From assembly GCF_902459465.1 (NCBI RefSeq), contig NC_047083.1, positions 2,792,501 to 2,856,500 of the forward strand: DNA of 64,000 bases. Direction: 5' to 3'. Position 1 is the first letter of the stretch, and every line of letters starts with the position of its first letter. A program made the position numbers and the translations under genes. The DNA comes from Asterias rubens (taxonomy: Eukaryota; Echinodermata; Asteroidea; Forcipulatida; Asteriidae). The notes below the pieces were generated by a model that saw only the letters and a program-made list of their open reading frames with translations, ran no database searches and was not told the DNA's origin. Of the stretch, positions 44,291-56,455 are shown piece by piece.

Positions 44291-44782
44291 GTCTCCATAT
44301 TTATTTTATTGGATCCATATCTTTGTTCAGGCGCGCCAGCATGCAGTCACCATAGAACCGTTAACTGCCTTATAGCCATGGACACACCCAAATAAATTAC
44401 GATTTTTTATGTTTCCCCCCCCCTCCAAATGACAGAGGTCAAGGGGTTAAAAAAAAGCACTATAGAGTGGGAGTCTGAGGAGATACATCTTCATCAGCAC
44501 TTTACATCAATAAAATAGATAAGTCTAACATCTGCGACATCTATAGGCTTCAGAAAAAAACTGCTTTTCAAGGAGAAAACATAATAGATACCATTTTTTC
44601 GTCTTAAGAGTTTCTGGCTGTTTGAAAGAATCAACCACCCACTACATTTTAAGATGTTTTGTTTCAGTTTGTTTAGAAAAGCCAAGGTCAAGAGAGACCA
44701 TGCAGCCGTGTTTAGAGAAAGGTTTAGACGTATTTATAGCGAGCTCTTGCATGCATTAGTCTGCAAGACGGGTTTTTCTTTT

Positions 44783-44914
44783 GAGGCACTGGACATGTTT
44801 GGTCTAGTATTCAAAGACCAGTAGGCATAATCTCTCCATTGCCAGTTACCAAGTAAGTTTTTATGCTCACAATAATTTTTACATACTTAAGAAATAGTGT
44901 CCAGTGCCTTTTAA
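44783..44914 (+). repeat. Family A element with large internal deletion
   Basis: Both ends are present (GAGGCACTGGACATG and ATAGTGTCCAGTGCCTTTT) but only about 130 bp in all. Confidence 0.75.
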
Positions 44915-45058
44915 ACCCCGTAGTCATTTTATTTTGTATTGCATGAGCAAGGGATTTTGAAGGTAAATTATATTCAAATTGTTATTTTGTACAAAACATT
45001 CTCAATTGAATATTTATCAAGGTTATCTTCCATTAAAACCTTCATCAAATACAAGGTC

Positions 45059-45394
45059 ATCGTATAAAGCCTCACTTGATAACGAGCCATGGGGAGAGGT
45101 TGATAGTTACAAAACATTGTGAGAAACGGCTACCTCTGAAGTAATGTAGTTTTCGAGAAAGAAGTAGTTTTCCATGAACTTGATTTCGAGACCTCAGATT
45201 TAGAAGTTGAGGTCTCGAAATCAAGCATCTGAAAACACACAACTTCGTGTGACAAGGATGTTGTTTCTTTCATAGTTATCTCGCCACTCCGACGACCAAT
45301 CGAGCTAAAAATTTCACGGGTTTGTTATTTTATGCATATGTTGAGATACATCAAGTGAGAAGACTGGTCTTTGACAATATACTACCAATAGTGC
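45059..45394 (-). repeat. Family A foldback element, ends worn
   Basis: Interior modules are complete (GGGGAGAGGTTGATAGT, GAGACCTCAGATTTAG, GACGACCAATCGAGCT). The last end is reduced to CCAATAGTGCCT. Confidence 0.8.
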
Positions 45395-45559
45395 CTAGAA
45401 ATTGGTTCTCTTCAAATCACAAGTGTTTCCACATTGTCAAGGCTGTGCTTAAGCCTATATTGAGCTATAAAAAACCACTTTGCATTTTCAGCATAACTTG
45501 GAAGAAGTTTGTAATTCGGTTCAAGTGTTTATACATACTTGTTTTGTTTCTTACTAATA

Positions 45560-46031
45560 CGTCGTCCGTGACGTCATAACCAAATCAACGTATGACGTAT
45601 AAGGTCATCGATGACATCACAGCAAATATCGATCATTAGGTCCACGCACCAATATTTTCTCACCATGCGCATGCGCGAAACAACCTCCTCCCCTGGGAAA
45701 TCAACACTTATGGTTTGAATAGATTACAGGGGAACGATAATAATATTACCCCCCCCAAGGTTTTTGAGGTGTGATTCTGTAATATTTGTTATACCTAAGG
45801 GCCACGCGCCGCAAAATGCACTTATATAAAAAAGGCGGGAAATCTGTGAGTCAAACAAACGTTTGGGACAGGAGCAGTCGAGCCTACGCCACAACTTACA
45901 TCATCTTATAGAATAGAAGAAAGACAACAGCAACATCTTCCCGTAGTTTTGACCACTCCGCTTTTTTCAGAACTTTCTCCATCGAGGTGGCTGGAAAAAG
46001 CGACGCAAGAGGGCTTTCGAGTTTGTCAGGT
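45560..46031 (+). promoter_or_regulatory. Candidate promoter and non-coding first exon of an unknown plus-strand gene
   Basis: In order: a CRE-type TGACGTCA at 45569-45576, further TGACGT/TGACATCA words, a palindromic NRF1-type TGCGCATGCGC at 45666-45676, and TATATAAA at 45823-45830. A more GC-balanced, repeat-free 170 bp follows, ending TTTGTCAG then GTTGGT at about 46031, a possible weak donor. No ATG with a long frame follows before that donor, so exon 1 would be 5' UTR. The downstream gene would lie beyond 64 kb or in exons I cannot recognise. Confidence 0.4.
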
Positions 46032-46248
46032 TGGTGTCATTTTCTTGTCTCCAATCGCAACCTGTATTAATTGAGAGAAATAAATAACATGTAATTTTAA
46101 TTTGTCTCACAAGATTATGCAATTTTTTGTTGTTTGAATTGGTATGTGTTTCTCAGCCATTCAATGGTCAATTATTTTCATCAGCGTAATAAAAAGTCAT
46201 ACTTAGACAGTTATTAGCAAAGCAAATTAGCCAATACCTGAGCCCAGT

Positions 46249-46340
46249 GGTGGATTTAACAAAGATTTAAGACTAGTCTTATTTCGAGTTAGGATGAGTA
46301 CTCGTTCTAACTTTAATAGGACTAGCCTTAAGTTTTGTAA
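46249..46340. repeat. Family E fragment
   Basis: GTGGATTTAACAAAGATTTAAGACTAG, then TTAGGATGAGTACTCGTTC. One arm only. Confidence 0.6.
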
Positions 46341-46695
46341 TAACTGCTGAAGTGTCAAGTTAGGTCTATCATTTTGAAGTCGACACCGCCGCCCGTCCAT
46401 GGCGAAACAGCCTACCACGAAAATTAGACCTGGTTTTACAAGACCATTTCTTCGTTGACTGATGTTTTTAAAATTTTATATTTGAGAGTTTACAAGGCAT
46501 ATGTATCAATATGTTGTCCTATCTTGGCCCCTTTTTACACTTTTTAATTTTTGTCTCTTCTTGTATGATTATGATACTGCCTGCTTATCTCTGTATAAAC
46601 TCGCTTTTTTTTCAAAATATTCATTTATCAAATTTGTCATATTTTGGGAGGACTGTCCAGTGTTCTCAATGGCTCGACGTGTCAGCTTGTCCCTC

Positions 46696-47089
46696 AAAGG
46701 AACACGTTGCCTCGGGTCGAGTTGGTCTTTGAAAGGCGTTGGTAACAGTTTGTTATAAAATGCAAATTATATGATTAGAAAGATGTTTTAAAAGTGGAAT
46801 ATAATGATCTACACAATTAGTGTCACTCGAAATTCCGTGGTTTTCCTTTTACCTCGTCGACTAACACGGTCGGTCATTTATGGGAGTCAAATTGTTGACT
46901 CACATAATTAATGGCCGACCGTGCTAGTTCGCAAAGTAAAAGGAAAAACCACTCATTTTCGAGGCATATTTGTGTGGATCATTGTTTTCTACTTTTAAAA
47001 CATCTTTCTAACCATGCATTTTATAACAAACGGTTACAAACGCTTTTTATAGACCAACTCGTCCGATCCAAGGCAACGTGTTCCTTTAA
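46696..47089. repeat. Family B foldback element, full-length
   Basis: Ends AAAGGAACACGTTGCCTCGG and GATCCAAGGCAACGTGTTCC; central inverted TGGGAGTCAA and TTGACTCACA. Confidence 0.9.
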
Positions 47090-47261
47090 GCTGTCCCTTG
47101 GAACTACCATTACTACATAGTTCGAAAATACCCGATGTCCGATCGATAAACTAAGTTATCCTGATATTTGCGGGAGCGACTTATTGATCAGTATTGTGTT
47201 TGTTATAGGTTATCGAACATGGAGTCAGTGTTGTCTCTGGGTTAATTAATGTTACACGTGT

Positions 47262-47456
47262 CAGCCCGGTTCATACTTCCTGAGTATGCAAAATATTGTG
47301 GTATGACTTTTGACGTCAGAAAATTAACTGGCAAAGGAAGTTTGCAACAGTTAGAAAATGTGATCAACCCGTGCCAAGGATTCGCTGCGAAAACAGCCGT
47401 GTGACGTCATAAGTCGCAAAGTTGCATTTGCATTCGCAGGAAGTATGAACCAGTGC
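47262..47456. repeat. Foldback element with GGTTCATACTTCCTG ends
   Basis: Arms GGTTCATACTTCCTGAGTATGC and GCATTCGCAGGAAGTATGAACC. The interior has two TGACGTCA-type words. About 190 bp. Confidence 0.75.
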
Positions 47457-47528
47457 CACATTTCATAGACCTATACAGCGGAAAGTATTGTTTTAACAGT
47501 TTATTGTTTGCAAAACAAAGATGTGTGT

Positions 47529-47790
47529 TAAAGACACTTGACAGTATTGGCTGTGAAAATTTGAGCTTGATTGGTCGTCGGAGTTGCGAGATAAGTATGA
47601 ACGAAAAAAACACCCTTGTCACGCGTGCTTGATTTCGAGACCTCAAATTCTAAACGAAAACTACGTCACATCAGAGGGAGCCGTTTCTCACAATGTTTTA
47701 TACCATCAACCTCTCCCCATTACCTGTCACCAAGAATGGTTTTATGCTAATAATTATTTTGAGTAATTACCAATAGTGTCCACTGCCTTT
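47529..47790 (+). repeat. Family A foldback element, shortened
   Basis: Starts AAGACACTTGACAGTATTGG and ends CCAATAGTGTCCACTGCC. Confidence 0.85.
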
Positions 47791-47999
47791 CAGACCGAGA
47801 ACTTTTACAAAAGGGAGCCAGGAAAAATGAAATACCGGGGAAAGTTACTGGTTAGCTTCGTTTTTTACCAAAAAGGGACTTCGCTAGGAGCCAAACAATG
47901 GGATGTTGTCGTTACACCATTTACAAACATAAAAACCGTTAGGCCTATGCTAAGAATACCCAAAATAAAAAAACAGTGATGGCATCAAACCTTTAAGTT

Positions 48000-48391
48000 A
48001 AAGGCACTGGACACTATTGGAAATTGTCAAAGACCAGTCTTCTCACTTGCTGAATCTCAACATATTCATAAATTAACAAACCTGTGAAAAGTTAAGCTCA
48101 ATCGGTCATCAAAGTTGCGAGATAATAATGAAAGAAAAAGCACCCTTGTCACCCGGTGTTGTGCGCTTTCCGCAGATGTTTGATTTCGAGACCTCAAATT
48201 CTATAAATCGGTTCCCGAAATACAGTTCGATGAAAATAACATCTTTTTTTCAAAATCTACGTCACTTCAGAGGGAGCCGTTTCTCACAATGTTTTATACT
48301 ATCAACCTCTCCCATTACTCATACCAAGTAAGGTTTTGCACAGTGCTAATAACTATCTTGAGTAATTACCAATAGTGTCCACTGCCTTTAA
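48000..48391 (+). repeat. Family A foldback element, full-length
   Basis: Ends AAGGCACTGGACACTATTGG and CCAATAGTGTCCACTGCC, about 390 bp. Confidence 0.9.
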
Positions 48392-48786
48392 ACCTAATTG
48401 TTTTTCTAATTATTCATAGTTGCTCTAAACTGAGATCCCCACTCCACATTTATCTCCGCCCTCCCTTTCTCAAGATTTTCGGAATCAGCTTGTAGAAACT
48501 AGAACAGTAAATGGGCCGTGTTGGCCAATCTAAATCCAATCTCCCCAACCCGTGTTTATTTATAGCCCGTTTTTGTGTAGTTCATGTTGTTGGAATCTTG
48601 CGAAGCTATTAGTAACACTGCGTGTACGGTATGCGGCTAGCCTCTGTTCGAGTACCAACAGAGAATGTACGTGATACACAAGATGACTGTTTTGTTTGGC
48701 TTTTCAACTGGAACTTTAAAGCCTTAAAGCCAATACTTCTTACTTCTCAAAAAAAAATAAAATAAATAAATAACTAAATCATTATA

Positions 48787-49204
48787 ATATAGGTTTTCTC
48801 GGTCAATTTCAGAAAAAGAGCAGTCAATTTAACCACCAAGCTGTTCTATTTCGCGCAAAATCGAATGCTACTCAAAAAGGGTCATTCGATTTCGTTTTGG
48901 GATTAGTCAAAGGTAATGTTGCGTCATTCGAATTAACAAAATAATCATTCAATTTAACAATTCACCAAAGCAGCATTCAAATTCGCAGACGCTTCTTGAG
49001 GCGTGTCTGTCACGAAAAAGAATGACGCTACGCCTAATTGAACAGAGTGCTTAAGGAATTCGACTCGACTCAAGACGAAATTGAATGGCCGAATTCTGAA
49101 TTTGAAACGCAGTAACTACTGGAAAAGCAAAACAGCTTCAATTCGAACGCATGAAACTTAAATTGACTGCTTAGTTGCCGAATTTGACCGAGAAAACCTA
49201 TAAT
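48787..49204. repeat. Foldback element with TAGGTTTTCTCGGTC ends (family M)
   Basis: Terminal inverted repeats TATAGGTTTTCTCGGTCAAT and TTTGACCGAGAAAACCTATA, with nested arms AGCAGTCAATTTAA and TTAAATTGACTGCT. TAATA-like sequence on both sides could be the target duplication. Confidence 0.8.
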
Positions 49205-49243
49205 AATACTTCTCAAGTTGCTAAAATTACGCAGCAACAGCAA

Positions 49244-49290
49244 CAAATGTCAACAGCAGCAGCAGCAGCAACAACAACAACAACGACAGT
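49244..49290 (+). repeat. CAG/CAA trinucleotide repeat
   Basis: Interrupted CAACAGCAGCAG then CAACAACAAC run. No open frame or splice site makes it a coding poly-Gln tract. Confidence 0.85.
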
Positions 49291-49768
49291 ACATCTCTCT
49301 TTTTTTTCTTTTCAAAATCATGTCCCCTCTAGGTTCTTGTAAGACACATTAATTCCTTCTTCGCGAACCATTCAGTGACAACCTATGCATGAAGATGTTC
49401 TCACAAAGAAAGCATCGCAACATGGTTTGCATCTTCCCGCTCAAGAATCTTAAAAACATTCCCTAACAAACCCTCCTCCAAACTTGTTCGTCTTTATCTT
49501 TAGACCAATGACCTGAACTCGGGCACTTTTTGGTGTAATCCTTATCTCCGATAAGACGATCAAGAGGGTTGGATCACCCAGATTGGAAACAAGAAGAATT
49601 TGGACCTACTTATTAGCGATTACACATTTCGATCTCAACGATTTTCTCGAGATACAAGAAAAAATCGGCCTTGTCGTGAAAAGTTTATGATTTTTTTTAA
49701 ATGATAAAGAGCGAGTTTGTATCTCGAATAAAATTCATAAAAGAGTTTTCATTATTTTGAAGTAATTC

Positions 49769-50141
49769 AAAGGCACTGGACATTATTGGTAACTTTCAAA
49801 GACCAGTCTTCTCAACATATGCCCAAAATAACAAACACAATTTGAACTCAATTGTTCGTCGAAGTTGCGATATAACAATGAGAGAAAAAACACCCTTGTC
49901 ACACGAAGTTGTGTGCTTTCAGATGCTTGATTTCGAAACCTCAAAATCTAATTCTAAAGTGTCGAAATCAAAATCAAATATTTTAGTAGAAAATTACTTC
50001 TCTCTCGAAAACAACGTTACTTCAGAGGGAGACATTTTTCACAATGTTTTATACTATCAACAGCTCTCCAATGCTTGTTAACAAGTCAGTTGTTATGCTA
50101 ACAATTATTGAGTAATAACCAATAGTGTCCAGCGCCTTTAA
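49769..50141 (+). repeat. Family A foldback element
   Basis: Ends AAAGGCACTGGACATTATTG and CCAATAGTGTCCAGCGCC, about 370 bp. Confidence 0.88.
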
Positions 50142-50890
50142 TGATTTTGAGCGAGTTTTTATCTTGAATAAAACTTCAAAAAAGATAATTCATTATTTAG
50201 TTTTATCGCTAAAACGGTATTTTTTTCGATCAAAGAGTTATAGAGGTAACCTTTCAGTACAAAGCTCTCTTTACAGAAGAAAGGTACTTTAGTTTAAAAA
50301 AAAACCGTTTAAAGTTAAGAGCAAAATGAATTTTACAAAATGCTCAGAGAATTAGGTTTCCAAGACTTCAAAGAAACTTGCGTAAATCGGTTGTTTTGTT
50401 GTAATGGAAACGCTTTAAAATGCATTTTTCCATTTTCAATTCTTCATTTGGTTTGAAACACATTATGTTTTCTAAACAACTTTTCGTTATTCGTTTCTAA
50501 AGCCGTGAATATGTAAAAGTCACTTAATATTTTCTTTTTACTGAGTTTATACGAAAGACTATCTTTGTTGAAGGTTGTAGTAAACCACCACGTGACATTA
50601 GGATGTCTTCACTAAACCGGAGAGTAAAAAAAAACACCACAAATTCTGAAAAATAAAATGTATCAATATTGTGGCGAAAACCTTCTATTATTTTTTTAAA
50701 ACGCAACCAATTTAGAAAGAAAAATACGGAATTTTTCCCCAGGGGAAAACTCGTCCATGAGGATTATACAGAAAAGAATCGGCTCCGTGAAGGGGAAAAA
50801 TTTTCTGATTGGTTTTGCTCTTGGTGAAACAATTTTCGCCTTTTCTGATAAAACATAATTAATGGGCCGTCGTAGGCCTATGTGCACTTT

Positions 50891-51200
50891 AAAGGGACTA
50901 TACACTATTGGTAATATTTCTCAAAACATTTGATATAACATAATTCTTACTTAATAGTGATTAATGGAGAGCTGTCGATAGTGTAAAACATTGTAAAACA
51001 GCCTCCTTTTAAGTATATTGTTTTAAGAAAGAAGTATTTTCTCACTTAATATAATAAAAGACTGAAGACTTTTATTAGGTCCTCTGAAAGCACCAAACGT
51101 AATGCAAAAAATCGTTTTTTTTGTCTCTCACTGTTTTTCTTTTATCTCTTGAAATTCGATGACCAATAATTGACCCAAAATTAAGCATCTTTAGCACTTA
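50891..51200 (-). repeat. Family A-related element, diverged
   Basis: Starts AAAGGGACTATACACTATTG; modules ACATTGTAAAACAGCC and GAAATTCGATGACCAATAA. The far end is not clear. Confidence 0.6.
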
Positions 51201-51353
51201 TGGCAACCTTTGTTGGTCTCAATCTTAGTCTGTCTTTTATTGTCACACACATACACACAAAATTATACAGTGAGATTCACGTGGGTTTGCGACTCTCAAA
51301 CCATGTTATTTACAAAAATTTTGCATTTATATTTGAAGTTGCAGTTCCAGTGG

Positions 51354-51385
51354 AGGGGGGGGGGGGGTGGGGGGGGGGGGGGGGG
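51354..51385 (+). repeat. Poly-G tract
   Basis: About 30 G with single interrupting T bases. Proline- and glycine-only frames here are artefacts. Confidence 0.95.
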
Positions 51386-51956
51386 TGACCCCCTATCCCT
51401 AAAAGCACTGCAACAATTATACAACTCGGTGTGCAGAACCCTAACAGATTTATAAGTGTTTGTTGTTTTGAAAGTCAGTTTCATATTTTCTACCTCTATA
51501 AGATGATTCAGTTAAAAAATTTCAACCTGATTTTCTAGAGTCCATTATGACGAGCAGGGAGAGGAGATATCCTTTATCCATCAAACAAGTTTCCAGGTTT
51601 TAAATTTCATCATCATCTTTTTTTTCAGCCTCTTGGTTTTAAGTGCGAAACACACAGAGCCCCTTGTGTCTTAACACTTACTTCCACCCAGGGTTTCCAT
51701 GGCAACGGAATGTCAGGCCGGCCGAATCGGATGCCTAAATCACATTTCAGGAGTTGTACAATCTTTGTGACGATAACCCGATTAAGGCTCCGGGGGTTGA
51801 AGGAGAAATTTATAGACTGGAAAAAAGAGAGACAGCGCCATGCTGAAGAAAGAGAGCGAAATGCGGAGATGGGGACGGAAACAATAATTTCGTCAACCGA
51901 AGGGAGGCGTGTAGCAACGCTAACATGCCGTATATATTAATTGTATTAATTTAGGT

Positions 51957-52075
51957 ATTACCCATTAACACTGATGTGTGTTAGCACTGTATATTTGGTA
52001 TTTTCCCGAGCTGTGTGAACGGAACCAGTGGCATAACATTTCTAAGGTGGGATTCGAACCCAAGATTTTTATGGG
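51957..52075 (-). repeat. tRNA-derived SINE (family L), 3' part
   Basis: Shares ACTGATGTGTGTTAGCACTG and GGTGGGATTCGAACCC with the 13.0 kb copy. Confidence 0.6.
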
Positions 52076-52119
52076 ACAGGGAGGGAGACAATTATTATTA
52101 ACAATTGACGTCACCTTTT

Positions 52120-52481
52120 AAAGACATGGACACTATTGGCACTTGGTGCATCTCAACATATGCATAAAATAACAAACCTGTGAAAATTTGAGCTCAATCG
52201 GTCGTCGACGTTGCGAGATAATAATGCAAAAAAAGTAAATAATAATAATAATAATAACACACACACACTTTTGTTCCGTTCGAGACTTCACATTCTAAAT
52301 CTGAGGTCTCGAAATCAATATCGCAGAAAACTACTTCTTTCTCAAAAACTATGTTACTTAAGAGGGAGCCATTTCTCACATTGTTTATACGATATCAACC
52401 TCTCCCCATTACTCGTTACCAAGTGAGGTTTTTTGCTAATAATTTTTTTTGAGTAATTACCAATAGTGTCCACTGCCTTTA
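52120..52481 (+). repeat. Family A foldback element
   Basis: Starts AAAGACATGGACACTATTGG and ends CCAATAGTGTCCACTGCC. An (AAT)n and (AC)n run has expanded inside it at 52236-52268. Confidence 0.88.
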
Positions 52482-53070
52482 AGTGTCTGTACATTTTTTG
52501 CTGTCGACAAATTCCTGAAACTTGATGATATTTAATCAAAACTGCAACAAACTTGCAAACATATTTACTGATTACGTAAAACTCACTCTTTGGAATTCAC
52601 GGACCAATTTTCTTGTTAAAATCCAATGACGTCACCATCTTTCGAATTTCGCTTTGAAAAGAGTATCTTATCAAATCATAATCGTACAAAACTTAAAGGT
52701 TAAAAGCCTTCCGTTCCCCATATTTCATAACAACCCTCTTTTGAAAAATCAATGCATCACAAAACCGACTTGACCTTGTAACCACTCTCTTTGACAAACA
52801 ATTAATTTGATCTTTTTTTTTTACAAATTAATTGCATGATGTGTTTATTGAAAGCTGTAGGACGTGAGTTAATTGATTCTTTTGAAAGCCAGTCACTCAT
52901 TTTCCCTCGTGGTTTGAAAAAGCAAGCTTCCACGGCGCTGCTGCAGAATTCATCTGGATAAATATGTTTTACGACTAATCGTTGAACAACCCCCCCCCCC
53001 CCCCTAAAATAGCCATAAAATAATTGGTCTATAAGACTAATAATGTCTAAGGAAAAACTGTAAACAAACA

Positions 53071-53220
53071 GTAAACTTGCGGGTCCAACCATGTGTGAAT
53101 CTCTTTTGTTTGAGTAGGGGCCTATTGGCTCTAAAAAGAGCCGGTGTGGTCACGACGTTTCGAATACTACACTCTGCTCGTCAAAAGAGAGTTTACTAAT
53201 GGTTGTACCCGCAAGTTTAC
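53071..53220 (-). repeat. Foldback element with histone-type 3' stem-loop, copy 2 (complete)
   Basis: Terminal inverted repeats GTAAACTTGCGGGTCCAACC and GGTTGTACCCGCAAGTTTAC bound 150 bp. At 53127-53142 the minus strand reads GGCTCTTTTTAGAGCC, one base off the histone stem-loop. GACGTTTCGAA follows on the plus strand. Confidence 0.75.
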
Positions 53221-54169
53221 TTTGTAATAACAGTTTCTTCAAATTTATCCACACCATGAAAAGCTTCAAACAATATTCAAGGATTATGTCATTGCGCTCA
53301 ATTTCATTTCAACTAAATATTGTTGTTTTTGTTATTCTTACATTTGGAACAGATCTTTTGTATTAGGAGACTCCAATCTGGGTCGGACCGAATGATTTCA
53401 ATTCAATCAACACTATAATCTTCGGTTTTAAATTAATATCTTCGGTTTTAAATTGAATTGTATTCACTTTTTGATGCACAATTTGTCTGAGAATCTAAGC
53501 TGTCTGATTGCATTATCAAATTGGCAGGTTTTGTCTTCCGGGTCTACCCGCCTTTCTCTTCAAGATTGAGTCTGCTTTAATTTATGAGATTGCAGACTGT
53601 ACGAGTTGGACTTGCGCCTTCATTCTAAAAACAATTTCAATAATTGATTGTCAATAGTTCTAGTTAAAACTTCATCGCTAGAAATCGGACACCAACAAAA
53701 TGTCATTGAACTAGATTTTGCACCAAACTCCTGTTAAAAAGAAAGTCAGACCCCAACACAACAATTTCATATTGAACTAGATTTTACGCCAAACTCCCGT
53801 TAAAAATAAGTTAGTATTATTATTGAATTGTGTATGTGGTTTGTAATAAAATTGTCTTTTGTTGTCTGTATTGAATTTGTATGTTTTCCTAAACACCGGG
53901 ACAATTACACTCCTTGAACTAAATTGAATTGAATTCATCACATATTGGGTCAAAACTTGTCATAAACTTGGGTCATTTGAAATCGAATTCCGGTATTCTT
54001 GAGCTCGAATCTGTTGTAGGCCTAAGTTTTATACTTGAATATTCAATCTTTGTTTTTCAACTCAGAACTTGGCCGACTACTACAACGAATTATATCAATA
54101 TATATAAGTAAGAAAAACTGACTTTTTCTGAAAACAATTGCCCTGCTTTTCAAATATAATAATAAGTCC

Positions 54170-54286
54170 GTATTCAGAAATCTACTCTGCGGCAGTAGAA
54201 TAAATTGCAAGCCCTAGTTTCGAAAAGAAGAAAATCTACACAGCAAAATACACATGGCTGGTGTTGCCGCAAACCCAATATACATT
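54170..54286. repeat. Family J repeat fragment
   Basis: TCTACTCTGCGGCAGTAGAAT and GTGTTGCCGCAAACCCAATAT. The family C element begins exactly at its end. Confidence 0.55.
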
Positions 54287-54520
54287 GGGTGCGTTCGTTT
54301 AGCTTCCCTGGGTCGACCCGGTCTGCCCCCGGTGCGTTCGAATATCTTTGACAATCATTTCAGGGGCTCACCCGGGTCAGCCCCCAGTGCCCTGCTTGTG
54401 GAGTGGGTCACCTGGGGGCTGGCCACAGGTGGATGACGTCACAACGAGTGGGCGAGCGTGATCGTTCGTTTAGCTCTTGTCAAGGGCTCACCCGAGTGAG
54501 CACCGCGGGGTAGACCCAGG
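54287..54520. repeat. Family C foldback element
   Basis: Starts GGGTGCGTTCGTTTAGCTTC and ends near AGCACCGCGGGGTAGACCCAGG. The outermost right arm is lost. Confidence 0.8.
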
Positions 54521-54857
54521 CCCGAATCGTAACCTCAACACGCAATGCATAAAAACCTATAAAACAACAATAATGACATTGACAAGCTTTGTTTTGTGCT
54601 GATTGGTTGGATGTTTGAACTCCCAGAGGTTCGGTATAACAAATTTAAGTCATTCTGTTCTCCCCAAATTGTGTCAATTTCAATCAACGTGTCACGAATG
54701 CCCAACCCATGATTTCGTCTCTAAAGTATAAACAAAATAGTCTGTCTGGATAGCACCCACACGCAACAACACTTATAGTTTTAAATTACCACATGGGAAT
54801 CTTAAATAACGAAATAAAGAGCAAGGCCAAACTAGCATTTTTTGGTGTAATGGCTAC

Positions 54858-55395
54858 GGCTAGATAATAACAATAATGGCTTTTTATAGAGCGCGCATAT
54901 CAGTCACTCAGTGACGGTCAAAGGCTCTTTAACATGCAGTATTTCCTGCAAGTACATTTTGAGCTATAAAGGCCCGGTCACACAGGCCCCGATAAAGAGA
55001 ACAAAAACGAGAACGATAGAAATGCACGCCCTCGATTGGTTGAATGAGCGTAAGCGTATTCTGCGTGGAGCATTTTAACCAATAGGATGCATTCTAGACC
55101 TAATCCTTGTACATAGCATCGTGTTATGGTTAACAAGGTGTTGTAGTGCAATATGCAGCCAATCTAACCAGGACGAACCCCTTCTCCGTTCGATAAGAGC
55201 ACTGGTTCTTTAACGTGCAATACACAACACACAGGACCAGCGACTTTACGCCCCATCCGAAGGACAAAGCATCTTTGTTAAGTGTCTTGCACAAGGACAC
55301 ATGTGTCACGGCTGGGGATTCGAACCCACACTCTGGTGATTAGAAACACCGAAGTTTAAATCCGGTGCTCTAAACCGCTTAATGCCATTACGCGG
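54858..55395 (-). repeat. tRNA-derived SINE (family K) split by a foldback element
   Basis: The tail (GAGCGCGCATATCAGTCACTC) at 54.88-54.96 kb and middle plus head (AGAGCACTGGTTCTTTAACG, GGATTCGAACCCACACTC) at 55.13-55.39 kb are one SINE on the minus strand. Between them is about 150 bp starting AGGCCCGGTCACACAGGCCC, probably an inserted element. Confidence 0.75.
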
Positions 55396-55525
55396 CACAT
55401 TACATTCTGTGCCCAATTTCGAAGAGCTAGCTACCAGCCAAACTTCCATGTGAAAGTACAATTTGTGACTGACATCCCGCTCCTTTCTGCTAAGCAACAA
55501 TTTGTTTAGTAGTATTTTCTGCTTA

Positions 55526-55862
55526 AAGCCACTGGACACTTTCTGAATAGGTCAAAAATTGAAAGTTTACAGATTAAATAACAAATAACGTACAGGGTTT
55601 ACAGAAGGTAATGGTGAAAGACTTCCCTTGAAATATTATTCCATGAAATGCTTTACTTTTTGAGAACACATTAAAATCGTTATCAATTCTCGATGTCGAG
55701 AATTACGGATTTATTTTAAACACATGTCATGACACGGCGAAACGTACAGTCTCCTGACTCCGATGACCGATTGAGCCTAAATTTTCACAGGTTTGTTATT
55801 TTATATATAAGTTGTGATACACACACGAAGCGTGTGCCTTTGGACAATACTGTTTACCGATG
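55526..55862 (+). repeat. Family A-related element, strongly diverged
   Basis: Starts AAAGCCACTGGACACTTTC and keeps CCGATTGAGCCTAAATTTTCAC, but the order of modules is scrambled. Confidence 0.5.
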
Positions 55863-56261
55863 TTGTGCGATTGCTTTCAGCAGCTCTATGACATGGGCCC
55901 TGATCACACATTGTCGTCAATTTCAATGTCAGCATTTTAAAGCTATTTCTTCAGTATTGCCTCTGAAGCCAACGGCTATTACCGATAGCCAAAGCCGCTT
56001 GGGTTGCACAATACCTAAGACTAATATTGATGCGTAATATTATTACGTGGATAGTACGTTGGTACCAGGTGCATATGAAGCACTGGCTTATAAACGAGCC
56101 AGGAGGCAATTCATTTACTACAAATACTATTATCGGGGAGTTGGTAAAGCTATTACTAAGTTCCTGATTTCCCCTCGTATACGTTCACATGGAAACAAAA
56201 TGTTAGGAGCCCATGTTTGTTCTTCAATATTAACGGAACACTACTGAATTGGTTTTGCTAG

Positions 56262-56455
56262 CAAAAAAAAGTTGCTGGCAGTGTAATCACTTTATGTAAT
56301 CCACCATGTACATACACTGACAAACTTGTAGAAGTTTGAGATCGATCGGCCATCTGTGTCACGAGAAAATAGCATTGATGCCAAAACATAAAATTAGTAA
56401 AACGCTCACTGAGCGATAAACTCCAAACGCGAACTTTGATTATTTATTTCTAAAT
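56262..56455 (+). repeat. Dispersed repeat related to 4127-4390
   Basis: Shares TATGTAATCC, ACTGACAAAC, TGAGATCGATC and a CGCTCA..GAGCGATAAACT hairpin with the segment at 4.13-4.39 kb in the ACCS gene. Confidence 0.45.

Noticed and set aside
49244..49290. Coding poly-glutamine tract
   Set aside because: No open frame with splice sites extends on either side; a simple repeat.
51200..51455. Frames ending in poly-Gly and poly-Pro
   Set aside because: Produced by a poly-G tract in an AT-rich, repeat-derived stretch.
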